DNA of 64,000 nt from Parapedobacter sp. SGR-10. GTDB taxonomy: Bacteria > Bacteroidota > Bacteroidia > Sphingobacteriales > Sphingobacteriaceae. Positions 9,145 through 17,728 of the stretch are shown piece by piece (within the stretch, counting starts at the first letter, position 1; each line of letters opens with the position of its first letter). The position numbers were made by a program, and so were the translations under genes. The stretch spans positions 1 to 64,000 of the forward strand of contig NZ_JAAJTJ010000021.1 in NCBI RefSeq assembly GCF_011030405.1. The letters run 5' to 3'. Below the pieces are notes generated by a model. That model was not told where the DNA came from. It worked only from the letters and a program-made list of their open reading frames with translations, and searched no databases.

Positions 9145-9759
9145 ATGAATATAATATACTACAGCGACTTGTTGGGCACCATGGTATTTGCCATTTCAGG
9201 TGCCATGGCCGCAAACAGAAGGGGGATAGATATCTTTGGCGCGACTTTTATGGGTTTTGTCACGGCTATCGGCGGCGGATCACTACGGGATACTTTTCTC
9301 AATATCCGGCCTGTATGGGTTGAAGACGGGAATTATCTGATTGCGATCTTTGTTGGCGTACTTATATCCATTGTAGGCAATCGCCAGCTTTATAACTGGG
9401 CCAAGACACTGACTTTATTTGATGCTATCGGCATAGGTTTTTTTACTGTGGTAGGCACACAGAAATCGCTAGACTATGGCAGCAGCAGTATCGCGGCTAT
9501 CATGCTGGGTATGTTTTCTGCGGCTATGGGTGGAGTTATACGGGATACCCTAATGAATGAAACACCCCTAATCCTGAGAAAAGAAATATATGCCTCGGCC
9601 TGTCTATCGGGTGCTCTGCTCTTCGTGGTCCTTTATCACCTAGAAGCCCCTAACGGAATAAGTGCTTTTTGTTCGGCATTGCTGGTGTTCCTAATTCGAA
9701 TTATATCCGTCAAATACCGATTATCATTGCCCTCTGTACCTCCCGTGAACCGGGATTAA
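9145..9759 (+). CDS. Trimeric intracellular cation channel family protein (YadS/UPF0126-like)
   Basis: This is a 204-residue inner-membrane protein made of two similar halves. Each half has about three hydrophobic helices and a glycine-rich signature (GGGSLRDTFL near 47 and GGVIRDTLMNE near 130), followed by a seventh helix. Bacterial members of this family are homologues of the animal TRIC potassium channels and form trimers. The native ion and role in bacteria are little known. The start is the ATG at 9145; the frame could extend two codons upstream to a TTG, which is less likely. The gene is divergent from the Crp/Fnr regulator with about 80 bp between them, so shared control is possible. 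Its 3' end overlaps the convergent murF gene by 4 bp. Confidence 0.9.
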   Translation: MNIIYYSDLLGTMVFAISGAMAANRRGIDIFGATFMGFVTAIGGGSLRDTFLNIRPVWVEDGNYLIAIFVGVLISIVGNRQLYNWAKTLTLFDAIGIGFFTVVGTQKSLDYGSSSIAAIMLGMFSAAMGGVIRDTLMNETPLILRKEIYASACLSGALLFVVLYHLEAPNGISAFCSALLVFLIRIISVKYRLSLPSVPPVNRD

Positions 9760-11051
9760 AGAGTAGTCAGCAGTTTTTCAAAAGCCATTCCCCGTGATGC
9801 TTTGAGCAGAACAAAACTATCTGAAATAGATGCAACAGCTTCTCTTGCCGATTCGGTACTCTCATAGAATTCAGCATGTTCATCCTTATGCTTATAAAAT
9901 TCCTCACCCACAAAAATCAACCGATCCAAGGCTAAACTTTTGGCCTTCAAGACAACCTTGCAGTGTTCTTCGTAAGATTCATCTCCCAACTCAAACATAT
10001 CTCCAAGAATAACTACTTTATGTGGAACGCTCAGCGCACTCATATTGTCCAAAGCAGCCGACATACTACTCGCATTGGCGTTATAAAAATCAGCAATAAC
10101 AGTATTTCGTTTGGTTTTGGTAATCTGAGAACGATTGTTTTTGGGCACATAGCTCTCTATGCCTTGTTTTATCTCTATAGGATCAATCCCAAAATGCAAT
10201 CCGACCGTTATAGCCGCCAAAAAATTTTCTAAATTGTAAGAGCCTGTCAAATTAGTCCGTGCCTCAAAGCCCCTCTGATCATCTTGTGTTTGCCAAGCAA
10301 TGGAAAGATAAGGATCTGCATCGATCAATCGCCCAAAGACATCATTCGATTCGCTCAATCCATACGTTATGGTCTGTTCGATTTTTCTTGCATCGGCCAT
10401 TTCCGACAGATGCTGATTGTTTCTTTGCAAAAATAAAATGCCCTTATGACTTTGCAGATAATCGTAAAGTTCGCCTTTGGCTTTCTTCACCCCTTCAAAG
10501 GAACCAAAGCCTTCCAGATGTGCTTTTCCTACATTCGTAATCAGACCATGTGTCGGCTGTGCGATACCACAGAGGAAAGCGATCTCGCCAATATGATTTG
10601 CGCCCATTTCTACAATAGCCATTTCATAACTGTCGTCTATCGCCAGTAAGGTCAAAGGGACGCCGATATGATTGTTCAGATTGCCTTGGGTCGCGTATGT
10701 CTTATATTTTTGAGACAAGACAGCATAAAGCAGTTCTTTTGTCGTAGTCTTGCCATTTGTACCTGTCACCCCTATAAAAGGGATATGTAGCTGTAGGCGA
10801 TGAAACTTGGCCAACTCTTGCAAAGTAGTCAACACATCGTCAACAAGGATATAGTTTTCGCCTTTTTTGTATGCCGGTTCATCGATAATCACATACTTGG
10901 CTCCAACCGCTATTGCTTGATCAGCAAAGGCATTACCATTAAAATTTACCCCCTTTAGCGCAAAAAAAATGCTGTCTTGTCCAATCTGTCTCGTATCCGT
11001 CGAAACGTGAGGAAAAGTCCGATATATACGGTATAATTCTTCGATCTGCAT
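9756..11051 (-). CDS. murF: UDP-N-acetylmuramoyl-tripeptide--D-alanyl-D-alanine ligase
   Basis: MurF, 431 residues, the usual length. This cytoplasmic ATP-dependent ligase adds D-Ala-D-Ala to UDP-MurNAc-tripeptide, the last soluble step of peptidoglycan precursor synthesis. Visible landmarks are the N-terminal substrate-binding part (VSTDTRQIGQDSIFFALKG), the P-loop GVTGTNGKTTTKELL (about 95-110), MGANHIGEI (about 149), and the C-terminal part with DFYNANASSMSAAL and ILGDMFELGDESYEEH. It is alone here rather than in the dcw cluster, which is common for Bacteroidota. It is convergent with the TRIC gene, sharing the last 4 bp. A good -33/-7 pair precedes it. Confidence 0.96.
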   Translation of the reverse strand: MQIEELYRIYRTFPHVSTDTRQIGQDSIFFALKGVNFNGNAFADQAIAVGAKYVIIDEPAYKKGENYILVDDVLTTLQELAKFHRLQLHIPFIGVTGTNGKTTTKELLYAVLSQKYKTYATQGNLNNHIGVPLTLLAIDDSYEMAIVEMGANHIGEIAFLCGIAQPTHGLITNVGKAHLEGFGSFEGVKKAKGELYDYLQSHKGILFLQRNNQHLSEMADARKIEQTITYGLSESNDVFGRLIDADPYLSIAWQTQDDQRGFEARTNLTGSYNLENFLAAITVGLHFGIDPIEIKQGIESYVPKNNRSQITKTKRNTVIADFYNANASSMSAALDNMSALSVPHKVVILGDMFELGDESYEEHCKVVLKAKSLALDRLIFVGEEFYKHKDEHAEFYESTESAREAVASISDSFVLLKASRGMAFEKLLTTL

Positions 11052-11070
11052 ACTTTGTCCAACTTTAGGC

Positions 11071-11102
11071 CAAATGTACTAATCCTACCTCATACAGCTC
11101 AA
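11071..11102 (-). promoter_or_regulatory. Promoter of murF
   Basis: TACATTTG on the minus strand (11071-11078) matches TAnnTTTG at every fixed position. A TTG about 21 bp upstream serves as the -33 element. The murF ATG is 20 bp beyond the -7 box. Confidence 0.55.
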
Positions 11103-11138
11103 TATCTATAGAAAAAAATGGACAATAAAATTTAAATG

Positions 11139-11164
11139 TAGAGACGTAATGCATTGTGTCTCTA
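11139..11164. repeat. Palindromic element P2 (TAGAGAC arms)
   Basis: TAGAGACGTAATG pairs with CATTGTGTCTCTA. Two positions of the stem are G-T combinations, which pair as G-U in RNA copied from the sequence as written but would be A-C mismatches on the other strand. The last three bases hold the TAG stop of the beta-propeller gene. Confidence 0.8.
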
Positions 11165-11986
11165 TTGCAATGTATAAGCGATCACACTATTGTTATTGAA
11201 CGTTGGGATATAGATCACCTTATTGTCTGCATCATACCCTAAGTCGGCCGTATTCATCTTGCCCTGTACATCTTGAAGCTTTTCTATCTGCCCATCTGCT
11301 TTGACATAATATATAATGCCTGCCCAACAGGTCACGAGAAAATCTCCATTGCCCACAGGTTCCAATCCATCCCCATTCTGTTCAAAACCTTTTGCCAGGA
11401 CAGTTATCTTTTTCTGTGCATCAATTTTCCACAGCTCTTTCCCAGCCAATGCATACAAATCGGAACCTATGCTCTTCAAGCCATTGACACTTTCGACATT
11501 TTCCAAAAAAAGAGATACTTTTCCATCCCTTAGACAATAGATTTTGTTTTCCCGGGTATCCGAAACGTACACTGCCCCCTGTTGATCAACCGTGACATCG
11601 TTGAGAAAGACAGCCCTTGGCACTTCAATCTCATCGATTATATTGCCCGTGACCACATCAATCAGCACGATGGCCGTAATATCGGCCACATAGAGAATAT
11701 CTTTGTATAATGCCATTCCTTTGGGTGCATTAAGGCCGGTAATCCAACTCACATTTTTGAGGCTCCCATCTTTGTTCAATTGGGCAATACCTCCCTTACC
11801 GTCTTTCGCATTGCCTGCCCCGTCAATAAGGGATACAAACAAAACCTGTCTATATGCATCATACAGTACGGACTCCGGAACCGGCAATTGTTCCTTAGCT
11901 TCCCACATCTTTTTGAGTTTGACTGTCTGCGCTGAAAGCAGACTACAGCAACTCAACATCATGAAACTGAGAAATAGTTTTTGCAT
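11162..11986 (-). CDS. Secreted six-bladed beta-propeller (SMP-30/gluconolactonase-like)
   Basis: This 274-residue protein has a signal peptide (MQKLFLSFMMLSCCSLLSAQ). The remainder is a beta-propeller of the SMP-30/NHL kind, with repeated blades such as PESVLYDAYRQVLFVS, GLNAPKGMALYKDILYVAD, FLNDVTVDQQGAVYVSD and NTADLGYDADNKVIYIPTFNNNSVIAY. An N-D pair and acidic residues typical of metal-binding SMP-30 propellers are visible (LNDVTVD, GDGLEP), but I cannot name a substrate. The protein is probably periplasmic. The TAG stop is provided by palindromic element P2, so the repeat forms the exact 3' end of the gene. It is divergent from the ECF sigma gene with a 204-bp gap. Enzyme activity is uncertain; it could be a sugar-lactone hydrolase or a binding protein. 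Confidence 0.75.
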   Translation of the reverse strand: MQKLFLSFMMLSCCSLLSAQTVKLKKMWEAKEQLPVPESVLYDAYRQVLFVSLIDGAGNAKDGKGGIAQLNKDGSLKNVSWITGLNAPKGMALYKDILYVADITAIVLIDVVTGNIIDEIEVPRAVFLNDVTVDQQGAVYVSDTRENKIYCLRDGKVSLFLENVESVNGLKSIGSDLYALAGKELWKIDAQKKITVLAKGFEQNGDGLEPVGNGDFLVTCWAGIIYYVKADGQIEKLQDVQGKMNTADLGYDADNKVIYIPTFNNNSVIAYTLQ

Positions 11987-12190
11987 AGCTCGATAAATTT
12001 AGATATATAAAGATAAATAATCTGTTGGGAATGACAAGCATTTTGTACATTGTTCGCCAGACAAGGATACATTAAGATTTTCTGTTTTTTCAGTCCAATG
12101 GCAACTCAGCATATCGATTTTACTGTTTATTTTCTCGTTCATTTCAAGAATCATCGTTAGCAAAAAAAATAAAAAGTACCTATCTTCGTT

Positions 12191-12793
12191 ATGATTATGA
12201 ACAAGCAGGATCATTTGATGTATAACTTTCGTGCGGGAAGCCAGATTGCTTTTCGGCACTTTATGAAGCAACATCTCCATGCACTGACTTTTCATGCTTA
12301 TCGGCTCTGCCGCAACAAAGAAGTGTCAGAGGAAATCGTGGCCGATACATTTTCAAAGCTGTGGCAACGCAAAGATAATTTCGACAATGAAACCAGCATT
12401 AAATCATTTCTATACATCACCACCCGCAATGCTTGTCTGGATTATATCCGATCGGCCCAGCAGCGTACAAGCAGCCAATCGGTGGAACTGGAAGAAGACC
12501 TGATCTTGCAGGACATAGATCCACTTACCCACCTGATCCATGCCGAACTCATCCAATCTCTGGTCAATGAAATCAATCGATTACCTCAGCGACAAGGAGA
12601 TGTTTTTCGTATGACCTACTTAGATGGATTCACTACCGATGAAATCTGTACCCGTTTGGGTATCACACCAAATGCCGTCTTCGTGGCAAAGAAAAAAGCC
12701 ACGGCCAAACTCCGAAAAGTTTTTTCCGAACGAGAATTGTTTACCTGCTTGATTATCATACAACTACTCTACAATGAGCGCGTTCTTCATTGA
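12191..12793 (+). CDS. ECF-type RNA polymerase sigma factor (sigma-70 family)
   Basis: This 200-residue sigma factor has region 2 (about 25-95; FRHFMKQHLHALTFHAYRLCRN, then EEIVADTFSKLWQRKDNF and SIKSFLYITTRNACLDYIR) and region 4 (about 130-185; LPQRQGDVFRMTYLDGFTTDEICTRLGITPNAVFVAKKKATAKL). It belongs to the Bacteroidota ECF group that is coupled to FecR-type anti-sigma factors. The start may be 12191 or the second ATG at 12197. It is the first gene of a sigma-fecR-susC-susD series on the plus strand, and is thought to turn on that series when the SusC transporter senses its ligand. A weak -7-like TATCTTCG lies just before the start at 12181. Confidence 0.92.
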   Translation: MIMNKQDHLMYNFRAGSQIAFRHFMKQHLHALTFHAYRLCRNKEVSEEIVADTFSKLWQRKDNFDNETSIKSFLYITTRNACLDYIRSAQQRTSSQSVELEEDLILQDIDPLTHLIHAELIQSLVNEINRLPQRQGDVFRMTYLDGFTTDEICTRLGITPNAVFVAKKKATAKLRKVFSERELFTCLIIIQLLYNERVLH

Positions 12794-12839
12794 TTTTTTT
12801 ATTTTTTTCTGCTTTTCGAGGACAGATTCAAAACCGCGA

Positions 12840-12863
12840 TTCCGTTTATATTAAAAAACGGAA
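12840..12863 (+). promoter_or_regulatory. Hairpin directly upstream of the first fecR start
   Basis: TTCCGTTT and AAACGGAA form an 8-bp stem around an 8-base A/T loop. It ends three bases before the GTG start of fecR, where a ribosome would need to bind. It may modulate fecR translation relative to the sigma gene, but the stem is weak. Confidence 0.35.
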
Positions 12864-12866
12864 CAC

Positions 12867-14102
12867 GTGCATCATCCAGAAAACATAGTAGATCTCCTCA
12901 GGAAGTACCTAAACGGGACATTGAGTAATCAGGAAACCATAACGTTGCAGGAATGGGCAAAGGCTAAACCTGAAAATCAACGTTTGATGGATTACATTGT
13001 CCAGGACAACTTCTTGATCTCGGACCTCCAGCTGTATTGGGAGTTGTGGAATGAAACTGAAGCAGCAGACCGTAAACAACGTATCCTGGACAGCGTACAT
13101 CAAAAAACAGCAATACCACGACAGACTAGATTCCCGAGGTTACGCCAATGGTTGCCTTATGCCGCGGTGTTGCTATTGGCATTTGTTGCCGGTTTCTTCA
13201 TCATCCGTCAATCCAAACAGATCGCCGAACCTGTGATCACGGCCAAAGACATTATGCCAGGTGGTAATCGGGCGACCCTAACACTCGCCGATGGCCATAC
13301 CATCAATCTGAACACTGATCAGTCGGGCATTATCGTCGGAAACGATATCACCTATATGGATGGATCGACAATCGCAAATGGCACCTCATCCGAGGCTCAT
13401 CAAACGACCGCTTCCCAGACCTTAATCCTAAAAACACCCATTGGCGGAAACTACCGGATCGTTCTGCCTGATGGTACTCAAGTCTGGCTGAACGCCAACA
13501 GTACATTGACTTATCCCTCTCAATTTGCAGCCGAAGAACGTATAGTCCAATTGGAAGGTGAGGCTTATTTTCACGTGGAGCCACAGCGTACCCGTGGAAA
13601 AAACATACCTTTCAAAGTCATCAGCAACGGACAAACCATAAACGTATTGGGTACGGAGTTCAATATTTCGGCTTATGCCGGAGACCCACAGACCAAAACA
13701 ACATTGGTCAACGGTGCGATTGAAGTCATCAATCTGGCTTCCAATAGCGCAAACAAAATAGTACCTGGTCAGCAGGCAGTCCTACAGGGCACAAAGATAA
13801 AGGTTGACGAAGTGGACGTGTCCAAAGCCATTGCATGGAAAAACGGACGTTTTTCATTTGATGGAAAATCATTCGAACAGATCATGCGGGAGATGGCACG
13901 TTGGTATAATCTTACGGTCGAATATGAAGGAGGTATTCCTACAGATCAATTTATAGGAGATGCCTATAAAACAGACAAACTCGCCACCGTTTTACGTTTT
14001 TTGGAAAGCAGTGACATCCAATATCGTGTAAAACCGGGAAACAATGGCACATATAGACTTATCATCCATAATAAGGGCAGAAAGGAGGTTACTACTAACT
14101 AA
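12867..14102 (+). CDS. FecR family anti-sigma factor
   Basis: This 411-residue single-pass inner-membrane protein is expected to hold the adjacent sigma factor until the SusC transporter signals. Its layout is a cytoplasmic N-terminal part (about 1-90, YLNGTLSNQETITLQEWAK), one transmembrane helix (about 95-113, LPYAAVLLLAFVAGFFII), the periplasmic FecR domain (about 185-290; LKTPIGGNYRIVLPDGTQVWLNANSTLTYP, then QLEGEAYFHVEP and VLGTEFNISAY) and a C-terminal DUF4974 domain (about 320-405; FDGKSFEQIMREMARWYN). The start is a GTG at 12867, since no ATG occurs before residue 41. It follows the sigma gene by 73 bp. Its periplasmic C-terminus presumably contacts the STN domain of the SusC encoded next. 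Confidence 0.92.
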   Translation: MHHPENIVDLLRKYLNGTLSNQETITLQEWAKAKPENQRLMDYIVQDNFLISDLQLYWELWNETEAADRKQRILDSVHQKTAIPRQTRFPRLRQWLPYAAVLLLAFVAGFFIIRQSKQIAEPVITAKDIMPGGNRATLTLADGHTINLNTDQSGIIVGNDITYMDGSTIANGTSSEAHQTTASQTLILKTPIGGNYRIVLPDGTQVWLNANSTLTYPSQFAAEERIVQLEGEAYFHVEPQRTRGKNIPFKVISNGQTINVLGTEFNISAYAGDPQTKTTLVNGAIEVINLASNSANKIVPGQQAVLQGTKIKVDEVDVSKAIAWKNGRFSFDGKSFEQIMREMARWYNLTVEYEGGIPTDQFIGDAYKTDKLATVLRFLESSDIQYRVKPGNNGTYRLIIHNKGRKEVTTN

Positions 14103-14219
14103 ATGTATGATAGACGGGAGCTTACGTCTTAAAAAAAAGGGAAGTGCGACCAACACCTCCCTCAAATAGCCTGGATTGCAAGCATTTATTATCTACTATC
14201 CAAACCTTAAACAAATTTA

Positions 14220-17200
14220 ATGAAAAAGCATTTCTTATTTAAAGTATTGAGACTAGTTATTATTTTTCTACTGGCAGGGCTCATGCACGTCAGCGCCATG
14301 AGCCATTCGCAGACCATAACGCTGCACGCCAAGCATTTGTCTCTGGCAAGTGTGTTGGAGACTATTCGCCAACAGACAGGCTATGCCGTCTATGCCAATA
14401 TTGTCCATCTAAAAGATACAAAGCCTGTTTCGATCACGGCCAACAATATGCCTCTCCAGACTTTTTTGGATAAAATTTTTGCGGATCAGCCCCTCAAGGC
14501 GTCTGTGGAGGACAAAACCATCGTATTGTCCCGGAAACGTGTGACACAGGCTGGCACAAGCCAGGCAAAGGTACCCGCCATACAGGTCCATGCGAATAAC
14601 CTGGATGTACAACAGGCACAGATTACCGGAAAAGTGGTATCTGCCGAAACCGGTGAACCTATATCCTACGCGAATGTAGTTGTAAAAGGAACGACAAAAG
14701 GTATTTCGACAGATGCCCAGGGAAATTATAGACTAGATGGTGTAGCGGCAGATGCCGTATTGATCATTTCATCGGTAGGCTATCAAAGTCTGGAGATCGC
14801 CGTCAACGGCCGTAAGCAAATCGATGCGAAACTTGCCTTGCAATCCGAAACGATGGACGAAGTCATGGTTGTTGCGTACGGTACGGCAAAGAAAAGTACC
14901 TATACCGGGTCGGCAGCTGTCATCGGTGAAGAAACATTCAAAAATAGGCCCCTCACCGAAGTCACGCAAGCCCTGACGGGTACCACCCCGGGTGTACAAG
15001 TCGGGACATCCAATGGACAACCCGGTTCTGCTCCTACTTTGCGTATTCGGGGTATCGGCTCTTTCAATGCCAGCAATGATCCGCTGATTATTTTGGACGG
15101 CATGCCTTATGACAATGCGATCACCAGTATAAACCTTACCGACATCGAGAGCATCACCGTATTAAAAGACGCTTCTTCAGCGGCGCTTTACGGTGCACGT
15201 GCTGCAAATGGGGTATTGATGATTAATACCAAGCGTGGACGAACAGGGAAGCCGACCGTAGTTGCCAAATACAACTTTGGTTTGACCTCTAGGCAAAGCT
15301 CAGATTACGAACGCCTCAGTGACAAAGACTATATGGAGCTCTATTGGGAGGCCTACCGCAACTCCACAGTGCTCAACGGAGGTACCCTGGCAGATGCCAA
15401 TAGAGATGCAGGTGCCGCCTTGCTCGCCGGTATCGGCTACAATCCCTATCTGATGGATGCTGCCGAGCTATTTGACCTCAACGGCAAACTCAACCCGAAT
15501 GCCATCAACCATTGGGCGGATGATACGGACTGGTATGGAGGCATCACGCAGACAGGCAAAAGACATGATACCAACGTCTCCATCAGTGGAGGTACCGAAA
15601 AAACAGATTATTATACCTCTTTGGGCTACATGAACGAAGAAGGTTTTATCATCGGTTCAAAATTCAACCGGATATCTGCCAAGGCAAATGCCAACTCACA
15701 AATTACCAAATGGCTGAAAATGGGTACCAACCTCAATACAGCACAGTCGAAGTCAGATGGTCAGCAGGCTGAAACGAGCGGAGCCATATCCAATCCATTC
15801 CGTGCTACCCGCTTCTTGGGCAACATCTACCCGATACATTTGCACAATCCGGCTACAGGAGAGTATATTCTGGACGAAAACGGCAACAAGATACCTGACT
15901 TCGGCAGTGGCTGGACCTCCGAAGATGGCACCATTGTCATTTCCGGCCGGGACAACTTTGCCGGTAGCAACCATCCCTTTGAGGTACACGATACGTATAA
16001 CGGTTACCTACGCCAAACGATCAACCTAAAAGGATATGCGGATGTATCCTTGCTGGAGGGCCTGAAATTGACCATAAACGGAGGGGTAGGCACTAATATG
16101 TACCGGAGTTGGAATGGTGGTATGATCTACGAACAGAAAGGAAATGCAGGTTCATCGGCTCAGAACAGCTCAAATACAAACACGTGGACTTTCCAGCAAC
16201 TCTTGAATTATGGCAAAGACTGGGGAAGGCATCACATGGATGTCCTTGCGGGCCACGAAAGCTACCAATACCAATACTGGTACTTGAGTACTTCGATGAA
16301 GACCCAAACCATTCCCGGTACAAATTTCGAATATGCAAACTTTACAGAAATCAACGCCTTACCCAATTCCTATACGCACAATTATCGCGTAGAAGGCTAT
16401 TTATCACGGGTAAACTATGATTTTGACGAGAAGTATTTCGCTTCTGCTTCATATAGAAGGGATGCTTCTTCGCGTTGGCACAAGGATTCACGCTGGGGAA
16501 ACTTCTGGTCAGTAGGTGCCGGTTGGTCTCTTGATAAGGAAAACTTCATGAAAGACGTCCGTTTTGTCAACCGACTCAAATTGCGCACAGCATACGGTAC
16601 CGTGGGCAACGATGACCTACCGGGCTACTACCCCTGGAGAGCAGTATACGCCCCCAACGACAATGGCGAAGCTGGATTTGTACAGTCTAGCCTGGGGAAT
16701 AAAGAGCTGACTTGGGAAGTATCGAAAAACTTTGATGCTGCTGCAGAATTTGTCTTGTTCGACAATCGCCTGGATGGATCGGTCGAATACTTCAACCGTG
16801 TATCGAGCAATATGCTTTTTAGCGTGCCTCAACCTATATCATCGGGCATAGAAACTATCGATGTCAATGCGGGCTCCATGTACAATAAGGGTGTTGAAGT
16901 CGTTCTGAACGGAAATATACTCAAAACAAACGATTGGAGCATCGGTCTCAATCTCAACACGACCTTCCTTGAAAACAAACTCACTTCGCTGCCTTTGGAT
17001 CCCTATATTTCCTCTATTTACAAGATCGAAGCAGGACATTCGCGTTACGACTTTTATCTGCGCGAATGGTACGGCGTGAATCCGGACAACGGTTTTAACC
17101 TGTTCCGTGCAGACCTTGAGCAATTTGAGTTTACCCCGGATGAACTGAAAGAGATCAACGGGGTCATGTACACCGAAAATATCGAAAAAAGTCTCTATGT

Positions 17201-17717
17201 CTATTCGGGCACTTCATTGCCCAAGGCTACAGGTGGATTTGGAGCCGATATCGGATGGAAAAACTTCAATCTGAAATTCAGCTTTTACTACCAACTGGGT
17301 GGACAATTCTATGATGGGGGCTACAAGTCATTCATGAACACCTCCCTTGTGTACAATAGCCGACACAAAGATCTGCTGAAAAGATGGCGTCAACCGGGCG
17401 ATATTACCGATGTGGCCATCTTCACGAACGGTACAAATTCGGTCAATATCGATGCGGCCAGTTCAACACGCTGGTTGGTCACTTCGAACATGCTCGAATT
17501 GACCAATGTGAATCTATCGTACCGCCTGCCTAAGGCATTTTTGCAAAGCAAAAACATTTCTGATGCCGTGGTTTATTTTTCAGCGGACAATGCGTGGCTA
17601 CTCGCCCACCGAAAAGGGCTCTATCCCAGGAGGAATTTCAATGCCGGATACATCTCCAATGATGATGTGTACGCACCTTCTACCATTGCGTCATTTGGTT
17701 TGTCCTTAACTTTTTAA
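14220..17717 (+). CDS. SusC/RagA family TonB-linked outer membrane protein with STN domain
   Basis: This 1165-residue TonB-dependent transporter is the barrel half of a SusCD importer. After the signal peptide it has an STN domain (about 30-105, LSLASVLETIRQQTGYAVYANIVHL), which in this family touches the FecR anti-sigma factor. Then come a carboxypeptidase-regulatory-like domain (about 137-210, ITGKVVSAETGEPISYANVVVKG), the SusC DEVMVVAYGTAKKSTYTGS signature, the plug (ALTGTTPGVQV, RIRGIGSFNASNDPLIILDG, LKDASSAALYGARAANGV) and a 22-strand barrel ending in ASFGLSLTF with a terminal aromatic residue. It lies between fecR and susD with an 11-bp gap to susD. The substrate cannot be read from sequence. 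Nearby glucuronate isomerase hints at uronates, but a terminator separates them. Confidence 0.95.
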   Translation: MKKHFLFKVLRLVIIFLLAGLMHVSAMSHSQTITLHAKHLSLASVLETIRQQTGYAVYANIVHLKDTKPVSITANNMPLQTFLDKIFADQPLKASVEDKTIVLSRKRVTQAGTSQAKVPAIQVHANNLDVQQAQITGKVVSAETGEPISYANVVVKGTTKGISTDAQGNYRLDGVAADAVLIISSVGYQSLEIAVNGRKQIDAKLALQSETMDEVMVVAYGTAKKSTYTGSAAVIGEETFKNRPLTEVTQALTGTTPGVQVGTSNGQPGSAPTLRIRGIGSFNASNDPLIILDGMPYDNAITSINLTDIESITVLKDASSAALYGARAANGVLMINTKRGRTGKPTVVAKYNFGLTSRQSSDYERLSDKDYMELYWEAYRNSTVLNGGTLADANRDAGAALLAGIGYNPYLMDAAELFDLNGKLNPNAINHWADDTDWYGGITQTGKRHDTNVSISGGTEKTDYYTSLGYMNEEGFIIGSKFNRISAKANANSQITKWLKMGTNLNTAQSKSDGQQAETSGAISNPFRATRFLGNIYPIHLHNPATGEYILDENGNKIPDFGSGWTSEDGTIVISGRDNFAGSNHPFEVHDTYNGYLRQTINLKGYADVSLLEGLKLTINGGVGTNMYRSWNGGMIYEQKGNAGSSAQNSSNTNTWTFQQLLNYGKDWGRHHMDVLAGHESYQYQYWYLSTSMKTQTIPGTNFEYANFTEINALPNSYTHNYRVEGYLSRVNYDFDEKYFASASYRRDASSRWHKDSRWGNFWSVGAGWSLDKENFMKDVRFVNRLKLRTAYGTVGNDDLPGYYPWRAVYAPNDNGEAGFVQSSLGNKELTWEVSKNFDAAAEFVLFDNRLDGSVEYFNRVSSNMLFSVPQPISSGIETIDVNAGSMYNKGVEVVLNGNILKTNDWSIGLNLNTTFLENKLTSLPLDPYISSIYKIEAGHSRYDFYLREWYGVNPDNGFNLFRADLEQFEFTPDELKEINGVMYTENIEKSLYVYSGTSLPKATGGFGADIGWKNFNLKFSFYYQLGGQFYDGGYKSFMNTSLVYNSRHKDLLKRWRQPGDITDVAIFTNGTNSVNIDAASSTRWLVTSNMLELTNVNLSYRLPKAFLQSKNISDAVVYFSADNAWLLAHRKGLYPRRNFNAGYISNDDVYAPSTIASFGLSLTF

Positions 17718-17728
17718 TCTAAACAAGC

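Noticed and set aside
11999..12295. Minus-strand 98-codon frame upstream of the first sigma gene
   Set aside because: It covers the divergent promoter gap and the start of the sigma gene, with no family resemblance.
14110..14165. Weak hairpin between the first fecR and susC (AGGGAAGTG with CACCTCCCT)
   Set aside because: Nine base pairs with a mismatch and no T tract; it could be chance, so it is not listed as an attenuator.
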